The notes under the pieces are model-generated. The model saw only the letters and a list, made by a program, of their open reading frames with translations. It had not been told where the DNA came from and did not search any database. Positions 43,213 through 44,355 of a DNA stretch of 44,355 bases are shown one piece after another. The DNA is from Opitutales bacterium (lineage in GTDB: Bacteria > Verrucomicrobiota > Verrucomicrobiia > Opitutales > Opitutaceae). Both the position numbers and the translations under genes were made by a program. The DNA lies in the NCBI GenBank assembly GCA_018700525.1, contig JABITN010000065.1, positions 1 through 44,355 on the forward strand, in the 5' to 3' direction. The stretch's first letter is position 1. Each line of letters begins with the position of its first letter.

Positions 43213-43689
43213 TTTTGAAAGGCCGCTAAAAATCCATTTCCTTTCCCCTAAGTCAATAGAAAATTGGAAAAAAGACCCTACTCCGAAAAAACCTGAAAAA
43301 TTTGCCGCAAAGAGGCACGAAGATAAACAAACCCTTTTCTAGAATCACTTTCTTAAAGGCGGCGGCCCATCTTCAAGCGGCCATAGAGCCTCTTTACAAA
43401 CCATTGAATTCCCAATACCGTTCGGTGGCTCTGAAGCACATGTACCAAGTGAAAGGTACATACTCGAGCCACTCGCATCGTTTTTCAAAAAAGCCCCTGC
43501 TCCCTGCCCTTCTCCCTAAGGCAGAACTATAAATCCGCTAGCAAAATCATCGTCATCTAGCTACCAATCTAAACGCCGCCAAAATCCAAAAACCGACGAT
43601 ATCTCAGATATTTCAAGATTCTGCTTGAAACTCGATCGGTGTTGGCAAACCTGTGCTGCCTTTCATCCTTCGCTCAAGCGAAATTGAAA
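43213..43689. other. intergenic region between tRNA-Gly and tRNA-Cys
   Basis: It holds a GCCGCAAAGAGGCACGAAG element (43304-43322) and an A-module repeat (43356-43384). A short open frame at 43302-43532 has no motif and overlaps both repeats, so it is not called. No gene is recognised. Confidence 0.5.
43356..43384 (+). repeat. REP-like intergenic repeat, A module
   Basis: AAGGCGGCGGCCCATCTTCA followed by AGCGGCCAT. The core has two changes from the copy at 40751 but the flanking GGCGGC and GCGGCCAT are kept. Confidence 0.65.
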
Positions 43690-43763
43690 GGCGTGGTAGC
43701 CAAGTGGTAAGGCCGAGCTCTGCAAAAGCTCTATCGCGGGTTCGATTCCCGCCCACGCCTCCA
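43690..43763 (+). tRNA. tRNA-Cys (anticodon GCA)
   Basis: The 74-base cloverleaf has acceptor arms GGCGTGG / CCACGCC, D-loop AAGTGGTAAG, anticodon stem GAGCT/AGCTC with loop CTGCAAA (anticodon GCA), T-arm CGGGTTCGATTCCCG and an encoded TCCA end. Its 3' end is the likely attachment site of the element that follows. Confidence 0.95.
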
Positions 43764-43771
43764 TTTTAATC

Positions 43772-43827
43772 ACTGATTATCAGTCCTTTACGGTTTTTAG
43801 GTGTGGCTGTTCTACCGTATTTCTACC
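43772..43827 (+). other. putative attL region of an integrative element
   Basis: Nine bases after the tRNA-Cys 3' end comes the near-palindrome ACTGATTATCAGT (43772-43784), followed by two TTCTACC units 11 bases apart (43810-43816, 43821-43827), spaced by one helical turn like integrase arm sites. The att core itself would lie in the tRNA T-arm and acceptor 3' strand. The right end is outside the window. Confidence 0.5.
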
Positions 43828-43872
43828 AGATTTTTTATTGCTTAGCAGGCACCTTTGGCATTGAATTTTGGA

Positions 43873-44355
43873 ATGCTGTCTTCAACAGACATAGCGTCCC
43901 CTATTGAGTTTCCGAAGGCTTCCGGAATACGGATTGGAGCCGTTTCAAACAAAACCAATGGGAAAAAGTTCAGCTTTTCATACCGGGTAAACCTGCCCGC
44001 CGCGATGACCGGCAATGGCCGCGTGCAGAAGCAGTTTTTGTCTCTTTGCGCGGCAAAGGATTTCGCTAGTCAGCAACACCAAAACGCGCAAAGACACGGG
44101 CATCATATTTTCACCCTGACTCCAGATCAATTGTTCGACTGTTCGAAGGCGCTTAGATTATTGGAGGGTACAGATCTCAGACTCGAGCAGGTAGTCGAAT
44201 TTGCTTTGCCAAAACTCAAGCCGGAGCAAAAGGACGTTACTGTTCAACAGGCCGTCGGCCTGCTTTTAAAAGCAAAGAGCGAGATGAATCTCAGGGAACG
44301 CACGACTAATGACTTGAGAATCAGGCTGGCAAAGTTTTGCGAATCGTTCGGCAAC
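43873..44355 (+). CDS. tyrosine-type integrase, N-terminal part (cut by window edge)
   Basis: The frame from the ATG at 43873 is open for 161 codons to the window end. The first 60 residues (FSFSYRVNLPA, GRVQKQFLSLCAAKDFA) fit the arm-binding domain of tyrosine integrases. Residues about 125-161 (TVQQAVGLLLKAKSEMNLRE, then TTNDLRIRLAKFCESFGN) fit the SAM-like core-binding domain. The catalytic domain lies beyond the window, so R-H-R-Y residues cannot be checked. The position right after a tRNA gene and pointing away from it is typical of integrative elements and prophages. An in-frame TAG lies 10 codons upstream; TTG codons could serve as earlier starts. Confidence 0.7.
   Translation, partial: MLSSTDIASPIEFPKASGIRIGAVSNKTNGKKFSFSYRVNLPAAMTGNGRVQKQFLSLCAAKDFASQQHQNAQRHGHHIFTLTPDQLFDCSKALRLLEGTDLRLEQVVEFALPKLKPEQKDVTVQQAVGLLLKAKSEMNLRERTTNDLRIRLAKFCESFGN

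Overview
The window looks like chromosomal DNA of a Gram-negative bacterium of the PVC group, most likely Verrucomicrobiota near Opitutae/Puniceicoccales. This is an inference from gene content: a PVC-type heme-binding CxxCH dehydrogenase-like giant, a DUF1552/DUF1592 planctomycete-cytochrome pair, several secreted S1 sulfatases, DUF1080 and SGNH proteins, a long pyruvate:ferredoxin oxidoreductase and a Lys/Ala/Pro-rich histone-tail-like protein. I could run no database search, so names rest on motifs seen in the translations.

Layout. 1-3.1 kb: the start of a Gfo/Idh/MocA oxidoreductase (cut by the window edge), a secreted two-repeat protein, a heavily decayed SGNH/DUF1080 gene and a secreted alpha/beta hydrolase. 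3.1-8.4 kb: housekeeping genes (two-domain CbiX-like chelatase, Pal lipoprotein, histone-tail protein with a sugar-binding-like domain, XerD-type recombinase, IF-1, TadA, tRNA-Gln, Nudix hydrolase). 8.9-13.0 kb, minus strand: a tightly packed operon of a beta-propeller protein, queC, queD, queE and recF. QueD, QueE and QueC cover three successive steps of preQ0/queuosine synthesis. 13.1-17.7 kb: secreted SGNH hydrolase, RhlE-type RNA helicase with an RGG tail, and a divergent LpxC-like protein. 18.0-23.5 kb: a 1553-residue PFOR followed by an exported Bcp-type peroxiredoxin.

23.6-36.4 kb, minus strand: a catabolic block transcribed as CxxCH/FG-GAP giant, sulfatase 3, sulfatase 2, sulfatase 1, DUF1552 protein, DUF1592 cytochrome protein. 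All carry export signals, so they probably act together outside the cytoplasm on sulfated polysaccharides, with c-type cytochrome proteins taking part in oxidation; the substrate cannot be read from sequence. 37.2-43.2 kb: S9 peptidase, TPR protein, trpS, a left-handed beta-helix protein and tRNA-Gly. 43.7 kb to the end: tRNA-Cys followed at once by the N-terminal part of a tyrosine-type integrase, which looks like the left edge of an integrative element running out of the window.

Three things are easy to miss. (1) Several decayed genes are scattered through the intergenic DNA: SGNH/DUF1080 (1405-2154), a PQQ-propeller tail (8651-8749), a sulfatase N-terminus broken in a T-run (36685-36838) and an ECF sigma region-2 stub (39514-39663). 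(2) A REP-like repeat with core GATCTCCGAGCGGCCAT and a partner module around GCGAAGGACTCGCGTGG recurs in intergenic DNA from 7.5 to 43.4 kb, always in the same orientation. (3) A second short repeat family of the CGCAAAGACGC / CACAAAGAGGC type is present. I found no CRISPR array, rRNA gene or defence island. No wholly novel multi-gene system could be supported; the best candidates for new biology are the histone-tail/sugar-domain protein, the divergent LpxC paralogue, the enlarged PFOR and the repeat family.
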